Origin: Cyclobacterium roseum
GTDB lineage: Bacteria > Bacteroidota > Bacteroidia > Cytophagales > Cyclobacteriaceae
Assembly (NCBI RefSeq): GCF_010119225.1
Contig: NZ_WNKF01000004.1
Location: 355,189 to 419,188, forward strand
Reading direction: 5' to 3'
Length of the DNA: 64,000 nucleotides
Under the pieces are notes generated by a model, which worked only from the letters and a program-made list of their open reading frames with translations, made no database searches and was not told the origin of the DNA. This document shows positions 1 to 9,023 of this stretch, piece after piece (position 1 is the stretch's first letter; each line of letters opens with the position of its first letter). A program made the translations under genes and the position numbers.

Positions 1-954
1 CAAAATCAGATTGCTGTTGAGGGCACTGGCATTCAAAAAGATTACCTTGGCATAATATTCTGTGGTTTCCCCGGTATTGGCATCAATCACCCGAACGCCC
101 GTGGCTTTGCCTTTGGCCTCGTCGTAGATGATGGAATGAACCACGGCATGGTGTTGCATGCTGAGGTTGCCGGTGTTGGCAGCCCAGGGCAAGGTGGAGG
201 AGTTGCTACTGAAATAGCCCCCGAAAGGGCAGCCACGCTGGCAAAGCGTCCGGTTTTGACAAAGGGCCCGGCCCTGTTTGGCATAAAATTCCTTGTTGCC
301 GGTAATGTGGGCACAGCGCGCCACGACTATTTCCCTTTCGGGGTAGTTTTTACGTAGGAAGTCCTTGAAGTACAACTCACCGGCTGTCAGTTCGAAAGGG
401 GGTAAAAACTCCCCATCGGGAAGGTTGTCCCTGCCATCCTTATTGCCAGAAACGCCAATAAATTTCTCCACATGGCTGTACCAGGGAGCGATGTCCTGAT
501 ACCGAATGGGCCAATCCACCGCAAATCCATCCCGGGCAGGCCCTTCAAAGTCGAAATCACTCCAGCGCTGCACCTGTCGGGCCCAAAGCAGCGATTTGCC
601 ACCCGTTTGGTAGCCTCTGATCCAGTCAAAAGGTTTTTCTTGTACATAAGGATGCTCCTGGTCTTTTACAAAAAAATGCTGGGCATCCTCCCGAAAGGCG
701 TAACAACGACTCACTACGGGGTTTTCCTTTTTGATTTCTTCGGGAATGGCCCCCCGGTGTTCAAATTCCCAGGGCATCTTGTTGGTGGTAGGGTAATCCT
801 GAACGTGCTTCACTTCCCTTCCTCGTTCAAGTACCAGGGTTTTGAGGCCTTTTTCGCAAAGCTCTTTGGCTGCCCAACCGCCGCTCATGCCTGAGCCGAT
901 GACGATGGCATCGTAGCTGTTTTCTTTTTTACTATTAATATTCAAATTCGCCAT
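1..954 (-). CDS. GMC-family oxidoreductase, 3' end cut by window edge
   Basis: FAD-dependent sugar/alcohol dehydrogenase of the glucose-methanol-choline family, probably the large subunit of a periplasmic or membrane-associated gluconate-2-dehydrogenase-type enzyme. The frame starts at ATG 954 and stays open to position 1 (318 codons), so the C-terminal substrate domain lies outside the window. Seen: the Rossmann dinucleotide motif GSGMSGG at residues 20-26 after a beta strand, the GMC stretch TGGKSLLWARQ near residues 117-127, and a Cys-rich CQNRTLCQRGCPFGG near residue 240, usual in this bacterial subgroup. It starts 14 bp after the stop of the small-subunit gene and is surely co-transcribed with it. 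The substrate is unknown. Confidence 0.93.
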   Translation of the reverse strand, partial: MANLNINSKKENSYDAIVIGSGMSGGWAAKELCEKGLKTLVLERGREVKHVQDYPTTNKMPWEFEHRGAIPEEIKKENPVVSRCYAFREDAQHFFVKDQEHPYVQEKPFDWIRGYQTGGKSLLWARQVQRWSDFDFEGPARDGFAVDWPIRYQDIAPWYSHVEKFIGVSGNKDGRDNLPDGEFLPPFELTAGELYFKDFLRKNYPEREIVVARCAHITGNKEFYAKQGRALCQNRTLCQRGCPFGGYFSSNSSTLPWAANTGNLSMQHHAVVHSIIYDEAKGKATGVRVIDANTGETTEYYAKVIFLNASALNSNLIL

Positions 955-968
955 GGCGTACGTTTCTT

Positions 969-1505
969 TTATGCGTTTTCAATCTTTTTGCTTCCGTAAA
1001 AGCGTGCGGGAACCAATTCATAGGGTTTGATTTCCGTCATGAAGTATTCGGAATTCAGGTAGCCCTGCAAGGCAAACCGTTTAGTCGTGCTTATAAAAGC
1101 CCTTGCCGTATCTGCTTCCTTCTCTCCATCCATAACCAGGGTTTTTCGAAGGCTGTTTTCTGCCTGTGTGGCATCCATTTGGGAAAATTCCGTTCCAAAA
1201 TGGGTTTTGGAAAACAGTTCCCATTGCCGGAGGCCGGTTAGAAAGGTTTCCTGCTGGGTATCATTCAGACAATCGTTGCACATCACCAGCACAAAATCGG
1301 GAAGCTGCAGCGCTTCCCCGGATTTGAGCACGTTTCCTGGAAATATGGTATGGATGATACGGGTCAGTAATTCTTTTTCAGAAGCGGTGATCTTTAGGTT
1401 TTCATAGGCTTCCAAGATGGATTCCTCGCTGAAGTCGCAGGCCGGAATCAAAACCACCCCTCCGGTAAGCAGTGCCAATTGCTTCATGGCAGATCTTCTA
1501 TCCAT
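969..1505 (-). CDS. gluconate 2-dehydrogenase subunit 3-like protein
   Basis: Small accessory subunit that accompanies GMC dehydrogenases (Gluconate_2-dh3 family). The N-terminus has a twin-arginine-type export signal (DRRSAMKQLALLTGG) followed by a possible lipobox cysteine in LIPAC, so it is exported and may be lipid-anchored. The 178-residue length is normal for the family. It is the first gene of a leftward operon with the GMC subunit 14 bp downstream. The family assignment rests on the Tat signal, size and gene pairing; the electron acceptor and sugar cannot be told. Confidence 0.85.
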   Translation of the reverse strand: MDRRSAMKQLALLTGGVVLIPACDFSEESILEAYENLKITASEKELLTRIIHTIFPGNVLKSGEALQLPDFVLVMCNDCLNDTQQETFLTGLRQWELFSKTHFGTEFSQMDATQAENSLRKTLVMDGEKEADTARAFISTTKRFALQGYLNSEYFMTEIKPYELVPARFYGSKKIENA

Positions 1506-1652
1506 AATCGTAGGTATATTTAATGATAATTGTCAAACAAGGTATTGATTTTTTGATTACCTGCCACAGGTTTTTTTTATTGGTGGTATATTACGAGCGA
1601 AATGATTTAATTTTGTAAGCGTAACTACATTCTCATCGTATTCCTCCAATCC

Positions 1653-3905
1653 ATGTTCAAAAGTTTACTATTATTAATACTTACCTTATTGCCCTTGACG
1701 CTCTTGGCGCAAACCAGAATCTTGGTGCTGGATGCACAGTCTGGCGATCCCATACCTTATGTTTCCCTGAAAGCAAATAATCTGCCTGCTTACGTAGTCG
1801 ATGAAGAGGGACAAGTAAGCTTTTCATTGGAAGAAGCCACCGAGATGCGATTTTCGCACGTAGCCTATGAGAGCAAGACCCAAACGGTACCCGTCTCAGG
1901 CACCTTGACGGTTTCCCTGCAGCGGGCTGAAAACGCCCTTTCGGAAGTGGTGGTCAGTTCTTTTGATACGGAAAGGCCCCTTTTGGAGCAGGCAGCGGGC
2001 ATTTCCAGGGTTTCTGAAGCGGATTTGTTTCGGTTCAATGAAACCTCGGTGGTCCATGCCTTTAATACCAAACCGGGCATACGGGTGGAGCAGAGAGCGC
2101 CCGCCAGCTACCGTATTTCGATTCGGGGTAGCTCCTTGCGTGCACCTTTTGGAGTAAGAAATGTAAAAGTCTACTGGAATGGAATCCCTTTTACGGCTGC
2201 AGACGGCACCACTCCGCTCAACATGCTGGATCTTTCTAATCTGGAGAACACCGAGATTATCAAGGGACCGGCGGGAAGCATCTATGGTGCCGGAAACGGA
2301 GGCGTGATTAATTTTAGCAGTAGTACGGACATCAATGAAAACAGGATTAGCTCGGATCTTATCTTTGGCGACTTTGGGATGACCCGGTACCGCTTTGGCT
2401 TGTCTCAAGAAATGGAAGAAGGAGGCATTAAGGTCTCCTACGTGAAACAGAAAGCCGACGGCTACCGGGACCATACCGCCATGGATCGGGAAGTAATCCA
2501 ACTTAGCGGACATTTCCGGCCCTCTGAAAAGCAACGGCTGACCACGCAACTGTTGTATTCCGATCTTTTTTACGAATTGCCCGGGGCACTGACTGCCAGC
2601 CAGGTGGAGGAAAATCCCCGTCAGGCCCGGCCGGGATCTGCGGCCCAAAACGCATCCATTGACCAGCAGTCGATGTATGGAGTTGTTTCTCACGATTACC
2701 AGTTCCATCCCAATTTAAGTAACAAGACCTCGATTTATATTAATACCGTGGATTTCGAAAACCCCTTCAACCTAGACTATAAGAAGGAGACACAGTTTAG
2801 TTACGGGGGAAGAACCAGTTTTACCTATGATGCGATTTGGGGTTCCGTGCCGATACGTTTAATCGGCGGGGGGGAATACCAGTTTTCAAAGACGGCGGCC
2901 CAAAACTTTGGCAACCGGGCCGGTCAGGCAGATACCATCCGGTTTAGTGATGAATTGCAATCTACTACTGCCTTTCTCTTCCAGCAAGTGGAGGCGGAAT
3001 TATCAGAGCGATTTTTACTTACGCTGGGTTTGAGTGAGAATTTTTCCAATTTGGATATAGCCAGAAACATTGATGCCATCCGGGGAATGCCCTCGCAGGC
3101 CCGTCGCACATTTGATCCGGTGATTGTTCCCAGAGTCGCATTGGTTGCCAAATTGAACCCCACCGCGGCGATTCACGGGAGCATAAGTTCCGGTTTTTCA
3201 CCTCCCACTATTGACGAAGTACGGACCAATGAAGGCACGATTAATTTGAATTTGGAGGCAGAGAAGGGAATCAACTACGAGCTGGGGTACCGGTCCAGTT
3301 TTAATCAGGGAAGGGTGAATGTGGATGTTTCCGCTTTCTATTTTAAACTAGACGAGACCATCACCACCTTTACCAATGAGCAGGGAGTGGTGCTGTTTCG
3401 CAATGCCGGGGCAACGGACCAAAAAGGAGTGGAAGCCCTGGTGGATTATGCCTTGATCCGCAATCAACTGACTTTTATTCAAGAGCTTAAACTGACCCAT
3501 ACCTTTACCGGTCATTATTTTACCTTTGCCGATTTTGTAAAGGGTGAAAATGATTATTCCGGAAATGACCTCACCGGAGTGGCACCTCATACCCTGGTTA
3601 ATCAATTGGATATCCGTACCAAACCTGGTTTTTACCTTAATTTTACTCACCAATTTGTAGATGATATTCCCCTGAACGATGCCAATACGGTTTACCAGGA
3701 TGCCTATCACCTGCTAAATGCCCGCGCAGGCTGGAGGGGAAGTATCGGTACCACCTTGGATCTGGAAGTTTTTGCGGGAGTGGAAAACCTGTCCGATTCC
3801 AACTATAGCCTGGGTAATGACTTGAACCCATTCGGAGGCAGGTACTTCCAACCCGCCGCTCCAAGAAACTTTTATGGTGGGATAAAGGTTAGATTGAAAT
3901 ACTAG
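1653..3905 (+). CDS. TonB-dependent outer-membrane receptor
   Basis: Outer-membrane active transporter of 750 residues. It has a Sec signal peptide (residues 1-19, ending LLAQ), a carboxypeptidase-regulatory-like beta-sandwich (about 20-90), a plug domain (about 95-215, with IRGSSLRAPFG and the typical NGIPFTAADGTTPLNMLDL stretch), then a 22-strand barrel ending in an aromatic-terminal strand (GGIKVRLKY). No SusD partner follows, so it is more like a siderophore, metal or cofactor receptor than a glycan one. The ligand cannot be read from sequence. It precedes the nitroreductase by 16 bp and may be co-transcribed with it. Confidence 0.93.
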   Translation: MFKSLLLLILTLLPLTLLAQTRILVLDAQSGDPIPYVSLKANNLPAYVVDEEGQVSFSLEEATEMRFSHVAYESKTQTVPVSGTLTVSLQRAENALSEVVVSSFDTERPLLEQAAGISRVSEADLFRFNETSVVHAFNTKPGIRVEQRAPASYRISIRGSSLRAPFGVRNVKVYWNGIPFTAADGTTPLNMLDLSNLENTEIIKGPAGSIYGAGNGGVINFSSSTDINENRISSDLIFGDFGMTRYRFGLSQEMEEGGIKVSYVKQKADGYRDHTAMDREVIQLSGHFRPSEKQRLTTQLLYSDLFYELPGALTASQVEENPRQARPGSAAQNASIDQQSMYGVVSHDYQFHPNLSNKTSIYINTVDFENPFNLDYKKETQFSYGGRTSFTYDAIWGSVPIRLIGGGEYQFSKTAAQNFGNRAGQADTIRFSDELQSTTAFLFQQVEAELSERFLLTLGLSENFSNLDIARNIDAIRGMPSQARRTFDPVIVPRVALVAKLNPTAAIHGSISSGFSPPTIDEVRTNEGTINLNLEAEKGINYELGYRSSFNQGRVNVDVSAFYFKLDETITTFTNEQGVVLFRNAGATDQKGVEALVDYALIRNQLTFIQELKLTHTFTGHYFTFADFVKGENDYSGNDLTGVAPHTLVNQLDIRTKPGFYLNFTHQFVDDIPLNDANTVYQDAYHLLNARAGWRGSIGTTLDLEVFAGVENLSDSNYSLGNDLNPFGGRYFQPAAPRNFYGGIKVRLKY

Positions 3906-3921
3906 TAACAATAGCACACTT

Positions 3922-4530
3922 ATGAATAACCGACCCGTATTTAATATAGAAGAAGTCAATAAAATCATCCGAAACCGAAGGTCTCAATTTGTAGCTCAGT
4001 TTAAGGAGGACGATCCGGTGGATGATCGGATCATTATGGAGATGCTTGAAAATGCCAATTGGGCCCCAACACACAAGCTGACGGAGCCCTGGCGTTTTGT
4101 AGTGTTTTCGGGAGAGGGACTTCAGCGGCTGGCTGAATTTCAATCCGGATTATACAAGGAACGAAGTGAAAAGGCCGGGAAATTTATAGAAGCCACCTAT
4201 ACTAAATTCAAGGAGAACCCACTCAAAGCTTCTCATATCATTGCGATCGGGATGAAGCGAGATCTTCGGGCCAACCTTCCGGAGATGGAGGAAATAGCGG
4301 CGGTTTCCATGGCGGTACAGAACATGTACCTGACGGCCAGTGCCCACGGTTTGGCGGCCTATTGGGGGACCGGCGGACCTACATTTTGGCCGGAAGCCAA
4401 ATCCTTTTTTGGGCTGGAAGAAGAAGACATGCTGATGGGCTTTTTTTATGTGGCCAAACCGGCTACCGATCGCTGGCCGGAGGGAAGAAGGAAGCCAATT
4501 TCAGATAAAGTGACCTGGGTAAGAGAATGA
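3922..4530 (+). CDS. nitroreductase family protein
   Basis: FMN-dependent NAD(P)H oxidoreductase of the nitroreductase fold (202 residues, normal for single-domain members). Seen: [11 protein letters not shown] near the N-terminus (FMN phosphate-binding Arg region), [16 protein letters not shown] around residues 49-64, and a C-terminal half with [19 protein letters not shown] and YWGTGG, the pattern of the YdjA-like branch. It probably acts in the cytoplasm on quinones or nitro compounds; the physiological substrate is unknown. Its stop overlaps the start of gldD by 4 bp (ATGA), indicating translational coupling. Confidence 0.9.
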   Translation: MNNRPVFNIEEVNKIIRNRRSQFVAQFKEDDPVDDRIIMEMLENANWAPTHKLTEPWRFVVFSGEGLQRLAEFQSGLYKERSEKAGKFIEATYTKFKENPLKASHIIAIGMKRDLRANLPEMEEIAAVSMAVQNMYLTASAHGLAAYWGTGGPTFWPEAKSFFGLEEEDMLMGFFYVAKPATDRWPEGRRKPISDKVTWVRE

Positions 4531-5135
4531 GGAATAGTAAAAAGCAAGGCATGGATTGTTCATCGGGATGTATAGGATGGAGCCTGCTGCTGTTGCTGTT
4601 TATCAGTTCCTGCGGAGAAGATTACTTGCCCAAGCCGATGGGATATAATCGCATTGACCTGCCGGAAAGGGGGTTTGAGTCCCTATCAATGGACCTTCCC
4701 TATTCCTTTCAGCATTCCAGGCACCTGCAGGTCGAGCCGGATTCCTTTAACATGGCTGAAAAAACCTGGATCAATCTACACTATACGGCACTGGGAGCAA
4801 GGGTGCACCTTACCTATAAGCCTATTGAAGGGAGTAAAGAAAACCTGAGAACCTACCTGGATGACGCACTCAATCTGACTTTTAAACATCAAATCAAGGC
4901 TTATGGCATTGACGAGAATGTCGTCCGAACGCCTAAGGGCTATACCGGATTGGTAGCCGAGTTAAGCGGAGAAGTACCGACGCAGTTCCAATTCTTTGTG
5001 ACCGATTCCACCGCTCATTTTCTGAGAGGGGCGCTTTATTTCAATACCGCAGTTAAGAACGATTCACTGGCCCCGATCATTGAATATGTTAAGGCAGATA
5101 TGATGCATTTAATTAATACAGTGGAATTTAATTGA
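4527..5135 (+). CDS. gldD: gliding motility lipoprotein GldD
   Basis: SPII lipoprotein required in flavobacteria for gliding and for the type IX secretion machinery that supports it. The signal peptide ends in the lipobox FISSC, followed by [17 protein letters not shown], the strongly conserved GldD N-terminal signature. The length of 202 residues fits the family. The ATG overlaps the nitroreductase stop; a second in-frame ATG eight codons later (MDCSSG) is an alternative start giving a shorter signal peptide. Together with the T9SS tail remnant near 36063 it suggests the organism has a T9SS, although the core gld/spr genes are not in this window. Confidence 0.9.
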   Translation: MRNSKKQGMDCSSGCIGWSLLLLLFISSCGEDYLPKPMGYNRIDLPERGFESLSMDLPYSFQHSRHLQVEPDSFNMAEKTWINLHYTALGARVHLTYKPIEGSKENLRTYLDDALNLTFKHQIKAYGIDENVVRTPKGYTGLVAELSGEVPTQFQFFVTDSTAHFLRGALYFNTAVKNDSLAPIIEYVKADMMHLINTVEFN

Positions 5136-5266
5136 TTGATGTGATTATATGTCGTACCTTGCTTACTGGTATTTTAGATGCCATCCCTCACCCGGCTGAT
5201 TTCAGAAATACGAAGCCACCTTCGATCTACAATTACCTTTTGCTATTCACCTATTAAAAAATCAGT

Positions 5267-6334
5267 ATGGCTACGCCAAAATTTTCTAAACCTACCCTAA
5301 ATTTTCATCAGGATATCAAAAAAAGGGTGGCTGACTATTTCCGGGAAAAAAACCTAACCCGGTCCGGAAACCGCCCACTTTATTTGAAAGCAGGTATTAT
5401 TGTCTTGTCTTTTATTTTCCTATACGTTCACCTTGTTTTCTTTACCCCTCACTGGGCCGTTGCCTTGTTGGAATGCCTGCTTCTTGGTGCCATGACGGCT
5501 TTTATTGGCTTTAATGTCATGCATGATGGGGCACATGGTAGTTTCAGTGACCGACCTTGGGTCAATAAGTTGGCTGGCCTTTCGATCAATTTTCTGGGAG
5601 CCAATGTCTTTATGTGGAAAACCAAACACAACGTGGTCCATCATTCCTTTACCAATGTAGAGGGAGTAGACGACGACTTGAACGCTGGCCATTTTTTGAG
5701 GCTTTCCCCAACCCAGAAAAAGTTTAAATTTCATCAGTTTCAACATTACTACTTTATTTTTACCTATTCCCTGCTATACCTTTATTGGGTATTTTTCACG
5801 GATTATAAAAAATACGTGACCAAAAAAGTCGGCCAGGTTCCCATAACGAAGATGAAGTTATCAGATCATATCAGTTTCTGGTCTTTTAAGGCCATTCATC
5901 TGGTCTTATTCCTGGCCATACCCATTTATATGGTAGGCTTTAGTCAATGGCTGCTGGGTTTTGCTGTTTTCAGTTTGTTTGCAGGACTATTACTGACCCT
6001 GGTATTTCAATTGGCACATAGCCTGGAGGAAACAGCTTTCCCGATACCTTCCCCGGTCACCAACAGCCTGGAGGACGAATGGATGATTCACCAAATCCGG
6101 ACCACTGCCAACTTTGCGACCAGCAACAAACTGCTGACCTGGTTTTTGGGTGGCTTGAACTTCCAGGTGGAGCATCATTTGTTTCCAAAAATTTCGCACA
6201 TTCACTATCCTGCTATCAGCAAGATAATCAAGCAAGCATGTCAGGAGTATAACATCACGTATCTGGAGCATCAGAAATTGCGTCGTGCTTTCCTTTCTCA
6301 TTTCCGACATTTAAGAGTGTTGGGAACCGCTTAA
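5267..6334 (+). CDS. membrane fatty acid desaturase
   Basis: Integral-membrane di-iron desaturase acting on acyl chains of lipids or acyl-CoA, using O2 and an electron donor. All three histidine boxes are present: HDGAH (86-90), HNVVHH (121-126) and QVEHH (300-304). The Q-x-x-H-H form of the third box is that of front-end/linoleoyl-type desaturases. Hydrophobic segments lie near residues 41-60, 66-85, 150-175 and 205-245. There is no fused cytochrome b5 domain, so a ferredoxin or separate donor must serve. It stands alone, with 131 bp upstream and the TPP riboswitch leader downstream. Regiospecificity is not predictable. Confidence 0.92.
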   Translation: MATPKFSKPTLNFHQDIKKRVADYFREKNLTRSGNRPLYLKAGIIVLSFIFLYVHLVFFTPHWAVALLECLLLGAMTAFIGFNVMHDGAHGSFSDRPWVNKLAGLSINFLGANVFMWKTKHNVVHHSFTNVEGVDDDLNAGHFLRLSPTQKKFKFHQFQHYYFIFTYSLLYLYWVFFTDYKKYVTKKVGQVPITKMKLSDHISFWSFKAIHLVLFLAIPIYMVGFSQWLLGFAVFSLFAGLLLTLVFQLAHSLEETAFPIPSPVTNSLEDEWMIHQIRTTANFATSNKLLTWFLGGLNFQVEHHLFPKISHIHYPAISKIIKQACQEYNITYLEHQKLRRAFLSHFRHLRVLGTA

Positions 6335-6348
6335 GCCATGGGGTAGTA

Positions 6349-6380
6349 TTTGGCATTCCCATTTCTACCACTTACATTTG
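6349..6380 (+). promoter_or_regulatory. Bacteroidota-type promoter of the TPP-riboswitch transcript
   Basis: A TTTG at 6349-6352 is followed after exactly 20 bp by TACATTTG at 6373-6380, a full match to the Bacteroidota -33 TTG / -7 TAnnTTTG consensus. Transcription would begin near 6386, just before the first helix of the riboswitch, so the whole leader is explained. The call is by pattern only. Confidence 0.7.
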
Positions 6381-6388
6381 CATCAAGA

Positions 6389-6468
6389 TCATTAGGGGTG
6401 CCCCAATATACCGGGCTGAGATCATACCCATATTACCTGATCCGGGTAGTGCCGGCGAAGGGAAATGA
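6389..6468 (+). promoter_or_regulatory. TPP (thiamine pyrophosphate) riboswitch, THI-box
   Basis: Aptamer with all landmark blocks in order: P1 arms TCATT (6389-6393) and AATGA (6464-6468), AGGGGTGCC, GGGCTGAGATCATACCC, and ACCTGATCCGGGTAGTGCC followed by GGCGAAGGGAA. These are the invariant pyrimidine- and pyrophosphate-sensor elements of the class. It lies 94 bp ahead of a TonB-dependent receptor gene and represses it, by known behaviour of the class, when TPP is plentiful. Confidence 0.96.
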
Positions 6469-6510
6469 GAAATAGCTAATCGTACGTACTGCTATTGGGT
6501 AAACTACGAA

Positions 6511-6536
6511 AAAAGGAATACCCCTTTATTCCTTTT
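6511..6536 (+). terminator. hairpin in riboswitch expression platform
   Basis: AAAAGGAATA and TATTCCTTTT form a perfect 10-bp stem around the loop CCCCTT, with the U-rich tract in the 3' arm. It lies between the TPP aptamer and the receptor start, so it is a candidate intrinsic terminator or ribosome-blocking helix. I could not find an obvious anti-terminator pairing by eye. Confidence 0.5.
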
Positions 6537-6562
6537 ATGTTTAACCGAATTCGTTAATAATT

Positions 6563-8968
6563 ATGATTCGCATGTATCTGGTAGCAGCAGCAATGCTGTT
6601 TACCCAATGGGCAATGGCCCAAAATCGCATTCAGGGAGAAATCAGGGATGCCGAAAACGATGTTGCCCTTCCGGGGGCTACCATTGTCCTTGAAGATTCG
6701 GACCAAGGTACCGTCTCGAACAGAAACGGAAGCTTTGAGCTGAGTGGAATGGTGCAGGGAGAATGGGAATTACGCATATCCTTTGTGGGATATGAAACCA
6801 ACTGGGTTACCGTCCGGGTTCCGCAGGATTCACCGCTTCTGATTGAGCTGAATCCGATCACCATCTCTACAGAGGAGTTTATCGTCTCCGGAACCAGGGC
6901 TTCGGCCACCACCCCCACCACCTTTCAGGTGATAGACAAATCGGACCTTTCCAAGAATAACCTGGGACAGGACCTGCCCTTGTTGCTTAACTATACCCCG
7001 TCCATGGTCACCCACTCCGATGCCGGAGCAGGTGTAGGCTATACAGGTTTGAGAATCAGGGGAACCGACCAGACCCGGATTAACGTGACGGTGAATGGGA
7101 TTCCGCTGAACGACGCCGAATCACACGGCGTTTTTTGGGTAAACATGCCGGATTTTGCTTCTTCGGTAGAAAATATCCAAATCCAGAGAGGCGTAGGCAC
7201 TTCGACCAATGGAGCGGCCACCTTTGGTGCCAGCCTGAATATCCAAACGGATACCAAAAAGGAAGAAGCGTATGCGGAAACCGATCACTCGGTGGGCTCT
7301 TTTGCTACCCGGAAGCACACCATAAAGGCAGGTACAGGTCTGATTGACGACCGCTGGGCAGTAGATGCCCGACTTTCCAGGATTTCTTCCGATGGCTACA
7401 TCGATCGGGCTTTTTCAGACCTGAAATCCTATTTCGTTTCCGGAGGCTATTTTGGCGATGACCATGTGGTAAAGGTCAATATCTTTTCGGGATCTGAACA
7501 GACGTATCAGGCTTGGAACGGCGTACCTGAAAACCTACTGGAAACCGATCGTACCTATAACGGCTATACGTATGAAAACGAAACCGATAACTACCAGCAG
7601 GATCATTACCAGTTTATTTATGCCGGTACCTGGGGCAATTATCTGAAAGCCAATTTTGCATTACATTATACGCAGGGGCAGGGATATTACGAGCAATTCA
7701 GACCGGATGACAACCTGCCGGATAATTATGGGATTGACCCCATCCTGATCGGAGATGAGGAAATTGCCGAAACCGATATTATTCGTAGAAGGTGGCTGGA
7801 CAATGATTTTTATGGGGCGGTTTATTCTCTGAAATACGTGTCTAAAAATGGTAAAGTGGATGCCATTTTAGGAGGAGGTGCCAATCGCTATGATGGGGAC
7901 CACTTTGGGGAAATCATCTGGATGGGTGTGAGCGGTGACACCGATATTCGAGACCGCTACTATGACAATGTGGCGGTGAAGGATGACCGAAATATTTACC
8001 TCAAATCAACCTACGAAGTACGGGAAAGGCTGTATTTGTTTGGTGATTTTCAGTGGAGAAATATATACTATCGCTTTGAGGGAATCAACAGCGACCTAAG
8101 GACGATTACCGGTAGCCAGAATTATGACTTCTTTAACCCTAAAGTCGGCTTGTCTTATGAAACGACCAATGGAAAGACCTGGTATGCCTCCTACGCCGTG
8201 GCCAACCGGGAGCCGGTACGGGCCGATTTCACGGATTCTCCGCTCGCAGAAACCCCCAGGCCGGAGACCTTGAATAATGTGGAAGCGGGCGTTCGCGTCA
8301 GTCGCAATCGCTATCAATACAGTGCGAACTTGTATTACATGGGGTATCAGGATCAATTAGTGCTCACCGGTCAGCTCAACGATGTAGGGGCCTATATCCG
8401 TGAAAATGTTGCCAGTAGCTACCGGGCAGGCATAGAACTGGATGGGGCCGTGCAGCTTAACTCTCAATGGACGGTTGGAGGAAACATTGCATTTAGTAGA
8501 AATAAGATTGACACGTTTACGGAATATAATGATGTGTATGACGAAAATTGGGGATTTGCCGGCCAGGAAAGCACCACCTATCAGGATACGGATATTGCCT
8601 TTTCCCCCAATCTGGTAGGCAGTGCCCTCATCGATTTCCGTCCGGTAAAAAACCTGGAGCTTAGCCTGCTCAATAAGTATGTTGGGAGACAGTACCTGGA
8701 CAATACCCAGCAGGAAAACCGTAGCCTGGATCCCTTCTGGACGACCGATCTACGGTTCTCTTACAGCTGGAATCCGGGATTCGTAGAGGAAATGGCGTTT
8801 TCTGTAAAAGTAAATAACCTTTTCAACGAAATGTACGAACCCAATGGCTATACCTTTAGCTATTTCGTGCCCTCTGAAGGGAACAGCGGTCGGGAATTGG
8901 TGACTGAAAATTATTATTATCCCATGGCCGGGACCAACTACCTGGCGGGCCTGTCCATTCGCTTTTAA
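6563..8968 (+). CDS. TonB-dependent receptor, probable thiamine uptake
   Basis: 801-residue outer-membrane transporter: signal peptide (1-19, ending MAQ), carboxypeptidase-regulatory-like domain (about 20-100), plug (about 110-225, with GYTGLRIRGTDQTRINVTVNG), and a long barrel ending in an aromatic-rich final strand (NYLAGLSIRF). The TPP riboswitch directly upstream is the functional clue: in Bacteroidota, TPP-controlled TonB receptors are the predicted outer-membrane thiamine receptors (OMR1 type). The usual inner-membrane partner (PnuT) and a thiamine kinase are not adjacent here, so the substrate (thiamine, its phosphates or a precursor) is inference. Downstream is a convergent gene and a terminator. 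Confidence 0.9.
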   Translation: MIRMYLVAAAMLFTQWAMAQNRIQGEIRDAENDVALPGATIVLEDSDQGTVSNRNGSFELSGMVQGEWELRISFVGYETNWVTVRVPQDSPLLIELNPITISTEEFIVSGTRASATTPTTFQVIDKSDLSKNNLGQDLPLLLNYTPSMVTHSDAGAGVGYTGLRIRGTDQTRINVTVNGIPLNDAESHGVFWVNMPDFASSVENIQIQRGVGTSTNGAATFGASLNIQTDTKKEEAYAETDHSVGSFATRKHTIKAGTGLIDDRWAVDARLSRISSDGYIDRAFSDLKSYFVSGGYFGDDHVVKVNIFSGSEQTYQAWNGVPENLLETDRTYNGYTYENETDNYQQDHYQFIYAGTWGNYLKANFALHYTQGQGYYEQFRPDDNLPDNYGIDPILIGDEEIAETDIIRRRWLDNDFYGAVYSLKYVSKNGKVDAILGGGANRYDGDHFGEIIWMGVSGDTDIRDRYYDNVAVKDDRNIYLKSTYEVRERLYLFGDFQWRNIYYRFEGINSDLRTITGSQNYDFFNPKVGLSYETTNGKTWYASYAVANREPVRADFTDSPLAETPRPETLNNVEAGVRVSRNRYQYSANLYYMGYQDQLVLTGQLNDVGAYIRENVASSYRAGIELDGAVQLNSQWTVGGNIAFSRNKIDTFTEYNDVYDENWGFAGQESTTYQDTDIAFSPNLVGSALIDFRPVKNLELSLLNKYVGRQYLDNTQQENRSLDPFWTTDLRFSYSWNPGFVEEMAFSVKVNNLFNEMYEPNGYTFSYFVPSEGNSGRELVTENYYYPMAGTNYLAGLSIRF

Positions 8969-8980
8969 GAAAAAGCTGTC

Positions 8981-9023
8981 AAGCCACCCCATGGCGTTTT
9001 CGAATGCTATTTGGGGTGGTTTT
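8981..9023. terminator. terminator between convergent genes
   Basis: AAGCCACCCC (8981-8990) pairs with GGGGTGGTTTT (from 9013), giving a 7-bp GC-rich core plus A/T closing pairs, with T-rich sequence after it on the plus strand. It ends the TonB receptor transcript and abuts the stop of the leftward FAD oxidoreductase. Confidence 0.6.

Noticed and set aside
472..894. Rightward 140-codon frame
   Set aside because: Lies inside the GMC dehydrogenase on the other strand, which has clear FAD motifs.
1580..1615. Promoter for the first TonB receptor (TAATTTTG at 1608)
   Set aside because: The -7 element fits, but the only TTG upstream is 25 bp away, so I did not list it.
1896..2708. Leftward 270-codon frame opposite the first TonB receptor
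   Set aside because: Shadow of a well-supported gene; no family motif, and its composition follows the antisense of a barrel.
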